From: Polynucleobacter brandtiae
GTDB taxonomy: Bacteria > Pseudomonadota > Gammaproteobacteria > Burkholderiales > Burkholderiaceae
Length of the DNA: 64,000 nt
Direction of reading: 5' to 3'
Assembly: GCF_002797575.1 (NCBI RefSeq)
Contig: NZ_PGTX01000001.1
Location: 186,001-250,000 of the forward strand
Position numbers and translations under genes: made by a program. Positions 55,329 to 64,000 of the stretch are shown piece by piece. Position 1 is the first letter of the stretch, and every line of letters begins with the position of its first letter. Under the pieces are notes generated by a model. It searched no databases and was not told the origin of the DNA. It saw only the letters and a list, made by a program, of their open reading frames with translations.

Positions 55329-55351
55329 ATAATGATAATATTTCTCATTAT
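55329..55351. promoter_or_regulatory. Inverted repeat ATAATGA-N9-TCATTAT between aceE and the sensor kinase
   Basis: A perfect 7-bp inverted repeat centred about 100 bp from both divergent starts. The left part also matches 15 of 19 positions of the Fur-box consensus (ATAATGATAAT is exact). It may be an operator of the adjacent FixJ-like regulator, of Fur, or of another regulator. Confidence 0.5.
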
Positions 55352-55436
55352 ATGGAATAATGTTGCGTTGCATATATAGAGCTGTTACAGCTTAACTAAT
55401 CCATAACCATTTGATAAGGCAAAATAAAGCCATCAT

Positions 55437-57911
55437 ATGAGCGCACTAGCACCACTAATCTTCAAACTAAGACCGACACTTTTGCTTCGCAAAATAAGAA
55501 GTTTCAGGCTTGTCTTCACGCCATTAATAGCGATCGTACTGTTTACGATGGTGATGGGCTTAATCCTAGGAACCCTTCAACTGCAAGAAAAAAGTCAGCA
55601 AGAGGCGGGATTATTCAGAGAACTCTCCATCGCAAAGCAGCGCATTCAATTGCGCTTCGCAAACAATACAGATTTAATGCAGTCGATGGGAAGGGAGTTT
55701 ATTGGCAGTAATAATTATGACAAAGCCAAGAACAACTTTACGGCGGAAGCAGAAACGCTAGTCCACGCAAATCATGAAATCATCCAAATTTTATGGATTG
55801 ATGAAAAAGAACAAAAGCAGTTGAGCATCCCGCCGAGCAATATCAAGTTAGATTGGCTGAGAACACCCAATAATTCACCGATCGTTAGTGAGGCACTTAA
55901 AAAAGCAATCGATTTAAGCGCAGCTACAAACCGGGCTGCATTTAGTAAATACCTCACTATCACCATTCCGGGCGATGAGCTTGTTGGCAAAGAAATACGT
56001 GATGTATTTTGGCAAACAGTTCCACAGTTTTCCGGAAACGAGATCCGAGGCATGGTGGCTGTTCTGTACTCAACTCAAGGCATCCTGGATATCATTCCGG
56101 GCGAACTAAAAGGGCAGTATCGCTTTACTCTAATAACGGATGAGGACAAGGTATTGGCAATCTCATCAGATAAAAATATTCCTAAACGGGCATTTAGCAA
56201 TCAAACAAGTCTAGATTTAGGGGTGCTTAGTCCAAATCTCAGTTTACGCATTGACACGTATCCACCGCCAACAAACTTAAGTTTTCGCATGCTGATCGGC
56301 GTGGTACTTGGCTTGAGCGCCTTTGTTGTGTGGAGCCTGTGGTCAGTGTTAAAGCAAATGCAAGTAAGGCAAGAAGCAGAGGCGAATCTTCGTGCAGAAA
56401 CAAATTTTCGTAGTGCAATGGAGAACTCAACACCAGTGGGTATTCGTGCACATGATATGAATAAGATGATTACCTATGTTAATCCGGCATTTTGCGATAT
56501 GACAGGCCTGTCAGCCGATGAATTAATTGGCCAGAAACCACCTTTTGTGTTTTGGCCTGAGGCGGACAAAGATGCCTTAAATGAAAAGATAAATCGGGCA
56601 TTAGAAGGATCGATGGGGGAGGAAAAAAAGGCCGGTATCGAGGGTTCCATTGTCCACCGCAATGGCACCATCATACAAACCCGCACTTTTATCTCGCCGT
56701 TAATTAATGAGAAAGGCAAGCAAACGGGTTGGGTAACTTCGTTAATTGATATTTCTGAGCCGAAGAAAATTCGTCAAGAATTGGCAGCTGCGCAAGATCG
56801 TTTTGTAACAGTGCTTGAAGGATTGGACGCCTCGGTATCCGTGGTATCAAATGAAACAGGTGAACTGCTTTTTGCAAATCGCTTTTATCGAGATACCTTT
56901 GGTGCAGATGCTCGGGGACACTTTGACTTAGTCGGCATTGATGCTGTAGCCCCCCCTATCAATTCAGAATTAGAATCCGAAGAAATTCAACTTCTCAACG
57001 AATCTACTGGAATATCAAAATGGTACGAAGTGCGCCGTCGTTTTATTCCTTGGGTTGATGGTCACTTAGCGCAGCTCTTAATTGCTACCGACATTACAGT
57101 TCGAATTGAAGCGGATGACTTAATGCGACAACATGAAGAGCGCATGCAATTTACTAGCCGCTTAACGACAATGGGGGAAATGGCCTCCTCTCTGGCTCAT
57201 GAGTTAAATCAACCACTGGCAGCTATTTCAAACTACTGCATGGGGGTAGCCAAACGCTTACAAGGTCATATGGACCCTAGCGTACAAAATGATATTCTTC
57301 CGGCGCTGGAAAAAGCGTCTAGTCAGGCGCATAGAGCTGGAACCATCATTCAGCGAATCAAGGGCTTCGTAAAGCGCAGTGAACCCCAGCGATCCTCTTG
57401 CGATATAAACGACATCATCAATGATGCTACGGGGCTGGTTGAAATTGAAGCCAACCGCCACCGGCTTAGTATTAGGTCTCATGTAGAAGAAAACTTGCCA
57501 AAGGTAGATATAGATCCGGTCTTGATTTTGCAAGTTTTAGTCAATCTTCTGAAGAACTCGCTAGACAGTATGCGCGAGGCTTACCCCATTTCCTCCAGAT
57601 GGTCGGCCCCTCCAGTGACGATTTCTGCGGACTTAGAAACCAGTACCTTTCCAGCCATGCTGCGCATTCAAGTAAGGGATACAGGTGCCGGGATCACTGA
57701 AAACGTTCTTGAACGTATGTTTGAGCCCTTTTTTAGCACCAAGAATGATGGTATGGGCATGGGCCTGAATATTTGCAGATCTATTATTGAGTCCCATCAA
57801 GGTCGTCTATGGGCAAAAAACCAGATGGATGAGGAACAAATAAAGCTCATTGGCTGCACCTTTACAATACTATTACCTCTTGAGATAACTGACTCTGGAG
57901 CCAGTGCCTAA
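55437..57911 (+). CDS. PAS-domain sensor histidine kinase (FixL/DctB-like)
   Basis: An 824-residue membrane sensor. TM1 is at about 25-47, a periplasmic sensory region at 50-283, and TM2 at about 285-305. Two PAS domains follow at about 325-445 and 455-570. HisKA has the phosphorylated histidine in SSLAHELNQPLAAISNYC (H588), and the HATPase domain has VNLLKNSLDSM, RDTGAGI and GMGMGLNICRSIIESHQG. It pairs with the FixJ-like regulator 33 bp downstream and is divergent from aceE, so control of pyruvate metabolism is likely. The signal is unknown. Confidence 0.9.
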   Translation: MSALAPLIFKLRPTLLLRKIRSFRLVFTPLIAIVLFTMVMGLILGTLQLQEKSQQEAGLFRELSIAKQRIQLRFANNTDLMQSMGREFIGSNNYDKAKNNFTAEAETLVHANHEIIQILWIDEKEQKQLSIPPSNIKLDWLRTPNNSPIVSEALKKAIDLSAATNRAAFSKYLTITIPGDELVGKEIRDVFWQTVPQFSGNEIRGMVAVLYSTQGILDIIPGELKGQYRFTLITDEDKVLAISSDKNIPKRAFSNQTSLDLGVLSPNLSLRIDTYPPPTNLSFRMLIGVVLGLSAFVVWSLWSVLKQMQVRQEAEANLRAETNFRSAMENSTPVGIRAHDMNKMITYVNPAFCDMTGLSADELIGQKPPFVFWPEADKDALNEKINRALEGSMGEEKKAGIEGSIVHRNGTIIQTRTFISPLINEKGKQTGWVTSLIDISEPKKIRQELAAAQDRFVTVLEGLDASVSVVSNETGELLFANRFYRDTFGADARGHFDLVGIDAVAPPINSELESEEIQLLNESTGISKWYEVRRRFIPWVDGHLAQLLIATDITVRIEADDLMRQHEERMQFTSRLTTMGEMASSLAHELNQPLAAISNYCMGVAKRLQGHMDPSVQNDILPALEKASSQAHRAGTIIQRIKGFVKRSEPQRSSCDINDIINDATGLVEIEANRHRLSIRSHVEENLPKVDIDPVLILQVLVNLLKNSLDSMREAYPISSRWSAPPVTISADLETSTFPAMLRIQVRDTGAGITENVLERMFEPFFSTKNDGMGMGLNICRSIIESHQGRLWAKNQMDEEQIKLIGCTFTILLPLEITDSGASA

Positions 57912-57944
57912 TTTTTACCCTTGGATTGACCTAAGAAAGTACAC

Positions 57945-58592
57945 ATGAACATCGCTACCGCTTTAAAACCCAATCAAGCCGAGGTGGTTTATGTTGTAGA
58001 TGATGATGAGGCAGTTCGTGACTCCCTCACTTGGCTCTTGGAAAGTAATGGCTACTTGGTTCGCTGCCATGCGAGTGCTGAACGTTTTTTACAGTCACTG
58101 CAAAGTACCGATAAATCAACTATCTCATGCGCAATATTGGATGTGAGAATGCCCGGCATGTCGGGTCTTGAGCTTCAAGAGCGCTTAATAAGCGAGAATC
58201 TACCAATGCCCGTTGCATTTATCACCGGCCACGGAGATGTATCCATGGCTGTTTCAACGATGAAGCGCGGCGCCGTAGACTTTATTGAAAAACCTTTTAA
58301 AGAAAATGATCTCTGCCTCTTGGTTGATCGGATGCTTGCAAAAGCCCGTATTGATTATGCGCAAGCAAATCAACGTAAAACAAACAACAGTTTACTTAGC
58401 AAACTTACTGGGCGTGAGCGCCAAGTTCTAGAGCGTATTGTTGCTGGCCGTTTAAACAAACAATGTGCAGATGATCTTGGAATCTCTATTAAAACAGTAG
58501 AGGCGCATCGCGCTAATATTATGGAGAAGCTAAATGTCAATACCGTTGCCGATCTCCTGCGCTTGGCCTTATCCGATCCACAGTCTAATTAA
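57945..58592 (+). CDS. FixJ-family response regulator (LuxR-type HTH)
   Basis: A 215-residue regulator. The receiver domain (about 15-130) has the acidic pair [11 protein letters not shown], the phosphorylated aspartate in [14 protein letters not shown] (D66), the threonine in FITGHGDV and the lysine in [10 protein letters not shown]. The GerE/LuxR helix-turn-helix at about 145-210 has [14 protein letters not shown] and [17 protein letters not shown]. It is the cognate partner of the preceding kinase. folD starts 8 bp later. Confidence 0.92.
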   Translation: MNIATALKPNQAEVVYVVDDDEAVRDSLTWLLESNGYLVRCHASAERFLQSLQSTDKSTISCAILDVRMPGMSGLELQERLISENLPMPVAFITGHGDVSMAVSTMKRGAVDFIEKPFKENDLCLLVDRMLAKARIDYAQANQRKTNNSLLSKLTGRERQVLERIVAGRLNKQCADDLGISIKTVEAHRANIMEKLNVNTVADLLRLALSDPQSN

Positions 58593-58600
58593 TTTTTCTT

Positions 58601-59455
58601 ATGCCCGCTCAATTACTTGATGGAAATGCTCTATCCAAAAAAATTCGCTCTGAAATTGCAGCACGCACCGCTATCGTCACTGCAAAAGGAGTTAAACCAG
58701 GTCTAGCTGTCATCGTAGTTGGCGAAAATCCAGCAAGTCAAGTTTATGTCCGCAATAAAGTAAAAGCCTGTGAGGATGTGGGCTTTTATTCAATATTAGA
58801 GCGATACCCTGAAGCTTTTACTCAGGCGGAACTACTAAATCGTATCGCCGTTTTAAATGCTGATCCCGATATTCATGGGATATTAGTACAGCTGCCCCTG
58901 CCGATCCATATTGCCTCCGAGAAAGTGCTTGAGGCTATTGCCCCAGAAAAAGATGTGGATGGCTTTCATGTAGCAAATGCTGGCGCCTTAATGGTTGGTC
59001 AACCCGAATTCAAACCTTGCACGCCTTATGGGTGCATGAAGATTTTAGAGAATATTGACTACCCCATTCGTGGCGCTCGTGCCGTTATAGTTGGCGCCTC
59101 CAATATCGTTGGTAAGCCCATGGCAATGTTGTTACTACAAGCAGGTGCGACGGTGACTATTTGTAACAGCAAAACTCGAGATCTAGCCCACCACACTAAA
59201 GATGCTGATATTTTGGTGGTGGCTACTGGCAAACCCAAAATGATTACTGGTGATATGGTCAAAAATGGCGCTGTTGTCATTGATGTAGGTATCAACAGAA
59301 CGCCTGATGGCAAGCTATGTGGCGATGTTGACTTTGATGCCGCTCAGTATGTTGCAGGCTGGATTACCCCCGTTCCGGGCGGTGTTGGGCCAATGACCAT
59401 CACAATGCTGCTGATGAACACCTTAGAAGCCGCTGAAAAGTACTCAAAAGCATAA
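58601..59455 (+). CDS. folD: FolD, methylenetetrahydrofolate dehydrogenase/cyclohydrolase
   Basis: Interconverts methylene- and formyl-tetrahydrofolate for one-carbon supply. The 284-residue protein has the catalytic lysine region [31 protein letters not shown], the NADP loop [17 protein letters not shown], and [16 protein letters not shown]. It follows the response regulator by 8 bp and may be read from that operon. Confidence 0.97.
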   Translation: MPAQLLDGNALSKKIRSEIAARTAIVTAKGVKPGLAVIVVGENPASQVYVRNKVKACEDVGFYSILERYPEAFTQAELLNRIAVLNADPDIHGILVQLPLPIHIASEKVLEAIAPEKDVDGFHVANAGALMVGQPEFKPCTPYGCMKILENIDYPIRGARAVIVGASNIVGKPMAMLLLQAGATVTICNSKTRDLAHHTKDADILVVATGKPKMITGDMVKNGAVVIDVGINRTPDGKLCGDVDFDAAQYVAGWITPVPGGVGPMTITMLLMNTLEAAEKYSKA

Positions 59456-59518
59456 AGTTCTAAGGGAAATTATCTCCCTTTGTTGGTAAATTTTGTAGCA
59501 GTCCATTAAGCTAGAGGG

Positions 59519-61648
59519 ATGACTACAATCACCACACATTTTCTTTCACCTGAATTACAGGCAAATCCTTTGATTTCATTTGGCAGAGGAATTGTTAATT
59601 ATCGCGATGTAAAGCCCGAGCATATTACACCGGGCATTGGCCTCCTTCTAGAGAAAGCACAACTAGCAGTTGATCATGCCATTCAAGAGTCAACGCCAGC
59701 CACATGGAATGCTCTGGTTGAGCCCTTAGAAGACGCAACTGAATCTCTTAGCCGCTCCTGGGGTGTCATATCCCATTTAAACAGTGTTGCCGATACCCCA
59801 GAGTTGAGAGAAGCTTACGGCGATATGCTTCCTAAAGTAACCGCTTTCTTTTCTAGCCTTGGTCAAAATTTAGCGCTTTATGAGAAATTTAAACTATTAA
59901 GCCAGAGTCCCGAATTTACATCTCTAAAGGTAGACCAGAGAAAAGTCATTAACAATTCTTTAAGAGATTTTCATCTAGGTGGCGCTGAACTTGCAGATAA
60001 AGATAAGCCACGTTTTGCACAAATTCAAGATCAGCAAGCTATCCTAGGAAAAGTATTTTCAGATCACGTGCTTGATGCAACAAATCACTTTACACATCAT
60101 ATTTTAAATAGAGAAGAATTGATCGGACTACCTGAGGATGCTGTCGCAGCAGCGGCTGATCTTGCAATACAAAAAGATCTACAAGGGTGGGCTTTTTCGC
60201 TGCATTTTCCTTCCTACTACCCCGTGATGCAGTATTCAGAAAATCGTTCATTGAGACGTTTGATGTACGAAGCTTATGTCACTCGATCCTCAGAGTTGGC
60301 GCCCCAGTATGGCCAAGGAAAATTAGAGTGGGATAACGCTGAAAATATGTTGTTACAACTGCGCCTGCGCAACGAAGAAGCGCAGATGCTGGGGTTTGAG
60401 AACTACTCCTCGCTTAGTCTAGCTCCAAAGATGGCGCGGGATGTTGAGGAGGTGGATCGCTTCCTGAGTGATATCGCAATACGCTCAAAACCATTCGCAG
60501 AAAAGGATTGGGCTGAATTACAAGCATTTAGCCATTCACAGCTTCACCTTGAAGACGGTTTGCAGCCATGGGATATAGCCTTTGCTTCAGAGCGCCTAAA
60601 ACAAGAGCGCTATGCTTTTTCTGAAAATGAATTGAAACAGTACTTCCCACTACCCCAGGTTTTAAAGGGCTTATTTGGCGTCATTCAGACTCTATTTGGT
60701 GTTCGTATTGAAGCGACTGATTTACCGACCTGGCATGATGATGTACAGTCCTTTTCAGTCAGCGATACTACCGGAAGCATTCTGGCCTATTTTTATTTGG
60801 ACCCCTACTCAAGGCCTGGTAAGCGTGGCGGTGCTTGGATGGATGACGCAAGGGGTAGACGGTTGCTGGCTAATGGAGAAATCCAAATTCCGATTGCGTA
60901 TTTGGTATGTAATTTTGCCGCCCCCATCAAAGTCGACGGCACGGTACAACAGCCAACGATTACCCATGATGATGCCATCACCCTATTTCATGAAAGCGGT
61001 CATGGCCTACACCACCTCCTCACTCAGGTAGGCGCATTGGGTGTGTCTGGTATCAATGGCGTAGAGTGGGATGCTGTTGAACTGCCCAGCCAATTCATGG
61101 AAAACTTTTGCTGGGAATGGGAAGTTTTAGAAACGATGGCTGCCCATACTCAAACAGGAAAGCCCTTACCTAGAACTCTCTTTGACAAAATGCTGGCTGC
61201 TAAGAATTTTCAAAATGGCTTGAGCACCTTAAGACAAGTTGTATTTTCATTAACGGATTGGCGTTTACATTCCAGCTTTCAGTCTGAGCAAGTCAAAAAT
61301 TTAGCCGTGCTGGAGTTTTCTAAAACCATTGCCAACGAATTTAATGTCATTCCTCAGGCCGAGATTTCTCGCTGGCCAAATACATTTAGCCATATTTTTT
61401 CCGGTGGATATGCAGCTGGGTATTACAGCTATAAGTGGGCTGAAGTACTCTCCGCTGATGTGTATGCTGCATTTGAAGAGGCCGCCAAATTGAGTGGTAG
61501 CATTTTAGATGCGGAAATAGGGATTCGTTATCGCACCGAGATCTTGGAAGTAGGAGGGAGTCGGCCGGCCGCAGAATCGTTCAAAGCTTTTCGAGGTCGC
61601 GAACCCAGTATTGATGCATTACTTCGACATGGTGGACTAACGGTATAA
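59519..61648 (+). CDS. prlC: PrlC, M3-family oligopeptidase A
   Basis: A cytoplasmic zinc metallopeptidase that degrades small peptides, including cleaved signal peptides. The 709-residue length is close to E. coli OpdA. The HExxH motif HESGHGLHHLL is near 490; the third ligand and surroundings are in GVEWDAVELPSQFMENFCWE, and FSGGYAAGYYSYKWAEVLSAD is also present. It starts 63 bp after folD. An AGGG lies directly before the ATG, unusually close for a ribosome site. Confidence 0.93.
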   Translation: MTTITTHFLSPELQANPLISFGRGIVNYRDVKPEHITPGIGLLLEKAQLAVDHAIQESTPATWNALVEPLEDATESLSRSWGVISHLNSVADTPELREAYGDMLPKVTAFFSSLGQNLALYEKFKLLSQSPEFTSLKVDQRKVINNSLRDFHLGGAELADKDKPRFAQIQDQQAILGKVFSDHVLDATNHFTHHILNREELIGLPEDAVAAAADLAIQKDLQGWAFSLHFPSYYPVMQYSENRSLRRLMYEAYVTRSSELAPQYGQGKLEWDNAENMLLQLRLRNEEAQMLGFENYSSLSLAPKMARDVEEVDRFLSDIAIRSKPFAEKDWAELQAFSHSQLHLEDGLQPWDIAFASERLKQERYAFSENELKQYFPLPQVLKGLFGVIQTLFGVRIEATDLPTWHDDVQSFSVSDTTGSILAYFYLDPYSRPGKRGGAWMDDARGRRLLANGEIQIPIAYLVCNFAAPIKVDGTVQQPTITHDDAITLFHESGHGLHHLLTQVGALGVSGINGVEWDAVELPSQFMENFCWEWEVLETMAAHTQTGKPLPRTLFDKMLAAKNFQNGLSTLRQVVFSLTDWRLHSSFQSEQVKNLAVLEFSKTIANEFNVIPQAEISRWPNTFSHIFSGGYAAGYYSYKWAEVLSADVYAAFEEAAKLSGSILDAEIGIRYRTEILEVGGSRPAAESFKAFRGREPSIDALLRHGGLTV

Positions 61649-61650
61649 AA

Positions 61651-61665
61651 GCCTACTGGTTAGGC
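61651..61665 (-). terminator. Weak hairpin with T-tract at the end of xthA
   Basis: GCCTA (61651-61655) and TAGGC (61661-61665) form a 5-bp stem with a 5-base loop. On the minus strand TTTTAT follows, so it may terminate xthA. It includes the xthA stop codon and sits in the 11-bp gap between convergent prlC and xthA. Confidence 0.4.
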
Positions 61666-62505
61666 CTGAATTTCAGCAATGATGGGGGCATGATCTGATG
61701 GCTGCTCCCACTTACGGGGCTCCTTATCGATGAGGCTGGCGCTGCATTTTGTTTTAAGGGCGTCACTTAATAAAATATGGTCAATACGCATGCCCGCATT
61801 TCGCCTGAAACCCATCATCCGGTAGTCCCACCAGCTAAATGATTTTGGTACTTGTTCAAACATTCGGAATGAATCCGATAAACCTAGATCAATTAAGCGC
61901 TGAAACGCTGCTCGCTCATCCACAGAAACAAGATTCTGTCCGATCCATTTAGATGGATCATGCACATCGATATCACTTGGAGCAATATTAAAATCACCCA
62001 GCAAGGCCAAACGGGGGTTGTTGGCCAATTCAACTTTTAGCCAGTTCTCCAGTGCTGTTAACCAGCCCAATTTATAAGCAAACTTATCACTATCCGGAGA
62101 TTGCCCATTAGGGAAATAGGCTGATACCAATCGCAATGGCTGCAATCCACTAAAACAAACTGTGGCCGCCAAAATACGCTGCTGCTCATCGGCATTGCCG
62201 GGGATATTTCGGATGGGATTGATGAAGGTCGTCTCTATATCTGAGCTCATCGACGCCAATGCTGAGCGGCGAACAATAATAGCAACCCCGTTGTAGGTCT
62301 TTTGTCCGGCAACCAAATTAAGGTATCCAGCAGCCTCAAGCTCTCGATGAGGGTATTTATCATCTGACATCTTCAACTCTTGAAGGCAAAGAGCATCAAT
62401 GGGCTTATCAGCCTTTGCTTGTTCACCGAGCCAACGAAGTACTTGTGGCAATCGCACTTTTAGTGAATTGACGTTCCAGGCTGCGATTCTTACAGATTTA
62501 GTCAT
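61660..62505 (-). CDS. xthA: XthA, exodeoxyribonuclease III
   Basis: AP endonuclease and 3'-5' exonuclease of base excision repair. The chosen start at 62505 gives 281 residues beginning MTKSVRIAAWNVNSLKVRLP, the standard XthA N-terminus. The metal glutamate is in ALCLQELKM. Other motifs are AGQKTYNGVAIIVRR, VSAYFPNG, the catalytic LLGDFNIAPSDIDV and the terminal PSDHAPIIAEI. The start overlaps the ntrC stop by 8 bp, suggesting translational coupling. The longer frame to 62595 runs inside ntrC and is not needed. Confidence 0.96.
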   Translation of the reverse strand: MTKSVRIAAWNVNSLKVRLPQVLRWLGEQAKADKPIDALCLQELKMSDDKYPHRELEAAGYLNLVAGQKTYNGVAIIVRRSALASMSSDIETTFINPIRNIPGNADEQQRILAATVCFSGLQPLRLVSAYFPNGQSPDSDKFAYKLGWLTALENWLKVELANNPRLALLGDFNIAPSDIDVHDPSKWIGQNLVSVDERAAFQRLIDLGLSDSFRMFEQVPKSFSWWDYRMMGFRRNAGMRIDHILLSDALKTKCSASLIDKEPRKWEQPSDHAPIIAEIQA

Positions 62506-63934
62506 TAATACCAAGTTCCTGTAATTTTCGAGTAATCGTATTGCGTCCGATGCCAAGGCGCTGGGCAGCCTCAACGCGTCGACCGCGAGTAACATCTAGG
62601 GCTGCCTGGAGCACGACTTTTTCAAACTTAGACGACAGAGCATCGTACACAGATACGACGCCATCTTGAAGCATTTGGGATGCTACGCGACTGAGCCCAC
62701 TCTCCCAATCAGTAGGGAGCGATGAGGACGAAGTTATCTCACTAGACCCTGTAAGAGGATGCTCATTTGCTTGGGCCACAATATCGGCCGGCAAATCACT
62801 CGCACTAATTAAATTGGATGGAGTCATCACCGTTAACCAATGGCAGAGGTTCTCTAATTGACGAACATTTCCAGGAAAGAGCATTGCCGTGATTTCTTTC
62901 AAAACTTCATCAGATAATTTTTTAGGGGCAACGCTCAGAGCTTTTGCACATGACAGCATAAAATAATGGGCTAGCACTGGTATATCCTCAGCCCGCTCAC
63001 GCAAAGGCGGCATACGCAGCCGAATAACATTTAAACGGTGCAGTAAATCTTCGCGAAAGGCACCTGCGGCAACCCGTGCCTCCAGGTTCTGATGTGTAGA
63101 GGCAATGATCCGCACATTGGCCTTAATAGGATCTTGGCCACCAACCCGATAAAAATGACCATCCGTTAGGGCACGCAATAATCGTGTCTGCAAATCTAAA
63201 GGAATATCGCCGATCTCATCTAAAAGTAGTGTCCCGCCATCGGCCTGCTCAAAGCGCCCGCGCCGTAGAGTCAATGCGCCTGGAAAAGCGCCACGCTCAT
63301 GCCCAAATAATTCGGACTCCAATAAATCCTTGGGGACAGCAGTCGTACTAAAGGCCATAAAGGGCCCTTTAGCTCTTGGGCTATGCCTATGTAAAGCTTG
63401 AGCAACCAGCTCTTTACCAGTCCCTGACTCACCTGTGATGAGAACTGTGGAGTGCGATTGAGCAAGACGTCCAATAGCTCTAAAAACCTCCTGCATAGCT
63501 GGTGCTTGTCCAATAATTTCCGTGGCGTCCTGTCTCCAGCCATTCACTTCTTTGTTGCCTGACTGATTACGCTCGCCCTGCTCCATCCCACGACGAATTA
63601 ACTCAATGGCTTTGTCAATATCAAATGGCTTAGTCAGATAATCAAAGGCACCGCCCTGAAATGAAGAGACGGCTGAGTCTAGGTCTGAGTAGGCCGTCAT
63701 AATGATCACGGGCAAGAGCGGATGAGTCTCTTTGATATTCTGTAAAAGATCCAAGCCATTACCGCGAGGCATACGGATATCGGAAATAATAACCTGTGGC
63801 AACTCTTTCTCTAGAGCGCTTAAGACATCATTGGGATTAGAAAAACTCTTGTGCGCAATATTCTCACGGGTAAGTGCTTTCTCAAGCACCCAACGAATTG
63901 ATTGGTCATCATCAACGATCCAAACGGGTTTCAT
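62498..63934 (-). CDS. ntrC: NtrC (GlnG), nitrogen response regulator with variant GAFPGA loop
   Basis: Response regulator of nitrogen limitation, 478 residues. The receiver domain (about 1-120) has the phospho-acceptor D52 in VIISDIRMPRG. The AAA+ domain (about 140-380) has Walker A GESGTGKE (168-175) and Walker B GGTLLLDEIGD. The C-terminal Fis-type helix-turn-helix is AAQRLGIGRNTITRKLQELGI. The loop that contacts sigma-54, normally GAFTGA, reads GAFPGA at 215-220 (codon CCA at 63281-63283). Its start overlaps the ntrB stop. Identity as NtrC rests on the sequence and the ntrB neighbour. Confidence 0.93.
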   Translation of the reverse strand: MKPVWIVDDDQSIRWVLEKALTRENIAHKSFSNPNDVLSALEKELPQVIISDIRMPRGNGLDLLQNIKETHPLLPVIIMTAYSDLDSAVSSFQGGAFDYLTKPFDIDKAIELIRRGMEQGERNQSGNKEVNGWRQDATEIIGQAPAMQEVFRAIGRLAQSHSTVLITGESGTGKELVAQALHRHSPRAKGPFMAFSTTAVPKDLLESELFGHERGAFPGALTLRRGRFEQADGGTLLLDEIGDIPLDLQTRLLRALTDGHFYRVGGQDPIKANVRIIASTHQNLEARVAAGAFREDLLHRLNVIRLRMPPLRERAEDIPVLAHYFMLSCAKALSVAPKKLSDEVLKEITAMLFPGNVRQLENLCHWLTVMTPSNLISASDLPADIVAQANEHPLTGSSEITSSSSLPTDWESGLSRVASQMLQDGVVSVYDALSSKFEKVVLQAALDVTRGRRVEAAQRLGIGRNTITRKLQELGIND

Positions 63935-64000
63935 AACGGCTTCTCCTGCTTACGATATGGGATTTGAATATGAAAATCAGTCCGACCGGGACTGCTGTCA
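63931..64000 (-). CDS. ntrB: NtrB (GlnL) histidine kinase, C-terminal end only
   Basis: The last 22 residues of a frame that continues beyond the right edge. They end GRTDFHIQIPYRKQEKPL, which matches the glycine/threonine-phenylalanine and pro-rich finish of NtrB-type HATPase domains. The TGA stop overlaps the ntrC ATG (ATGA), the usual ntrB-ntrC junction. Identification depends mainly on that context. Confidence 0.7.
   Translation of the reverse strand, partial: DSSPGRTDFHIQIPYRKQEKPL

Noticed and set aside
55329..55351. Calling this a definite Fur box
   Set aside because: Only 15 of 19 positions match and the perfect repeat has a different geometry (7-N9-7). Kept as an unassigned inverted repeat.
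59462..59480. AAGGGA...TCCCTT hairpin between folD and prlC
   Set aside because: Six-base stem followed by only a few T and likely read-through; not strong enough to list as a terminator.
62506..62595. N-terminal extension of XthA
   Set aside because: It is read inside the ntrC helix-turn-helix coding region, and XthA family proteins start at the ATG at 62505.
1..64000. Mobile elements, prophage, CRISPR, tRNA or rRNA genes
   Set aside because: No transposase, integrase, repeat-spacer pattern or tRNA-like cloverleaf sequence was seen; gene content is uniform core metabolism.

Overview
The window looks like a piece of a compact, AT-leaning betaproteobacterial chromosome. The closest fit is Burkholderiaceae of the Polynucleobacter type; this is judged from protein sequences and gene order, since no database search was possible. 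Supporting points are the order trpF-trpB-trpA-accD-folC-SPOR-cvpA-purF-metZ, the order sdhCDABE-gltA with a GntR gene and mdh beside it, a dihydrolipoyl dehydrogenase with its own lipoyl domain, a phasin, and short intergenic spaces. I saw no tRNA, rRNA, insertion sequence, prophage or CRISPR array. No stretch without a gene exceeds 300 bases.

Region 1 (1-8485): a sulfur-oxidation (Sox) cluster on the minus strand, reading ArsR-type regulator, soxC, soxD, soxY, soxZ, soxA, soxX, soxB. soxB runs off the left edge. Divergent from the regulator are modB and modC, the permease and ATPase of a molybdate importer. SoxC is a molybdenum enzyme, so the two units plausibly share a function.

Region 2 (8489-30089): about 21.6 kb in which every gene reads on the minus strand. 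In transcription order it holds sdhC, sdhD, sdhA, sdhB, sdhE, gltA, leuC, an entericidin-like lipoprotein, leuD, leuB, asd, fimV, truA, trpF, trpB, trpA, accD, folC, a SPOR-domain protein, cvpA, purF, metZ and a methyltransferase. It covers the TCA cycle, leucine, aspartate-family and tryptophan synthesis, fatty acid and folate metabolism, and purine entry.

Region 3 (30232-45615): a GntR regulator faces mdh across a promoter with a perfect 12-bp palindrome. An MliC-like secreted protein follows mdh. A DUF2863-like gene and yaaA lie on the minus strand. A long plus-strand series then encodes an aminotransferase, a YfcG-like GST, a 3-hydroxyacyl-CoA dehydrogenase, a DUF3429 membrane protein, RarA, a DsbA-like isomerase, a cyclophilin, a PabB-PabC fusion, a Nudix hydrolase, the two N-degron transferases Aat and Bpt, and PyrD.

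Region 4 (45698-64000): an IclR regulator, a penicillin-binding endopeptidase, an EamA transporter and a phasin. The pyruvate dehydrogenase genes aceE-aceF-lpdA follow on the minus strand, divergent from a PAS-sensor kinase and its FixJ-like response regulator. Then come folD, an M3 oligopeptidase, xthA, ntrC and the end of ntrB.

Most of the window is ordinary core metabolism, and I found no convincing undescribed multi-gene system. The best leads are local. They are an NtrC whose sigma-54 contact loop reads GAFPGA instead of GAFTGA, a Sox regulator with a plausible persulfide-sensing cysteine set and a promoter that predicts a leaderless message, a second leaderless candidate (IclR), a short basic reading frame whose stop overlaps the phasin start, and several perfect inverted repeats in regulatory gaps.
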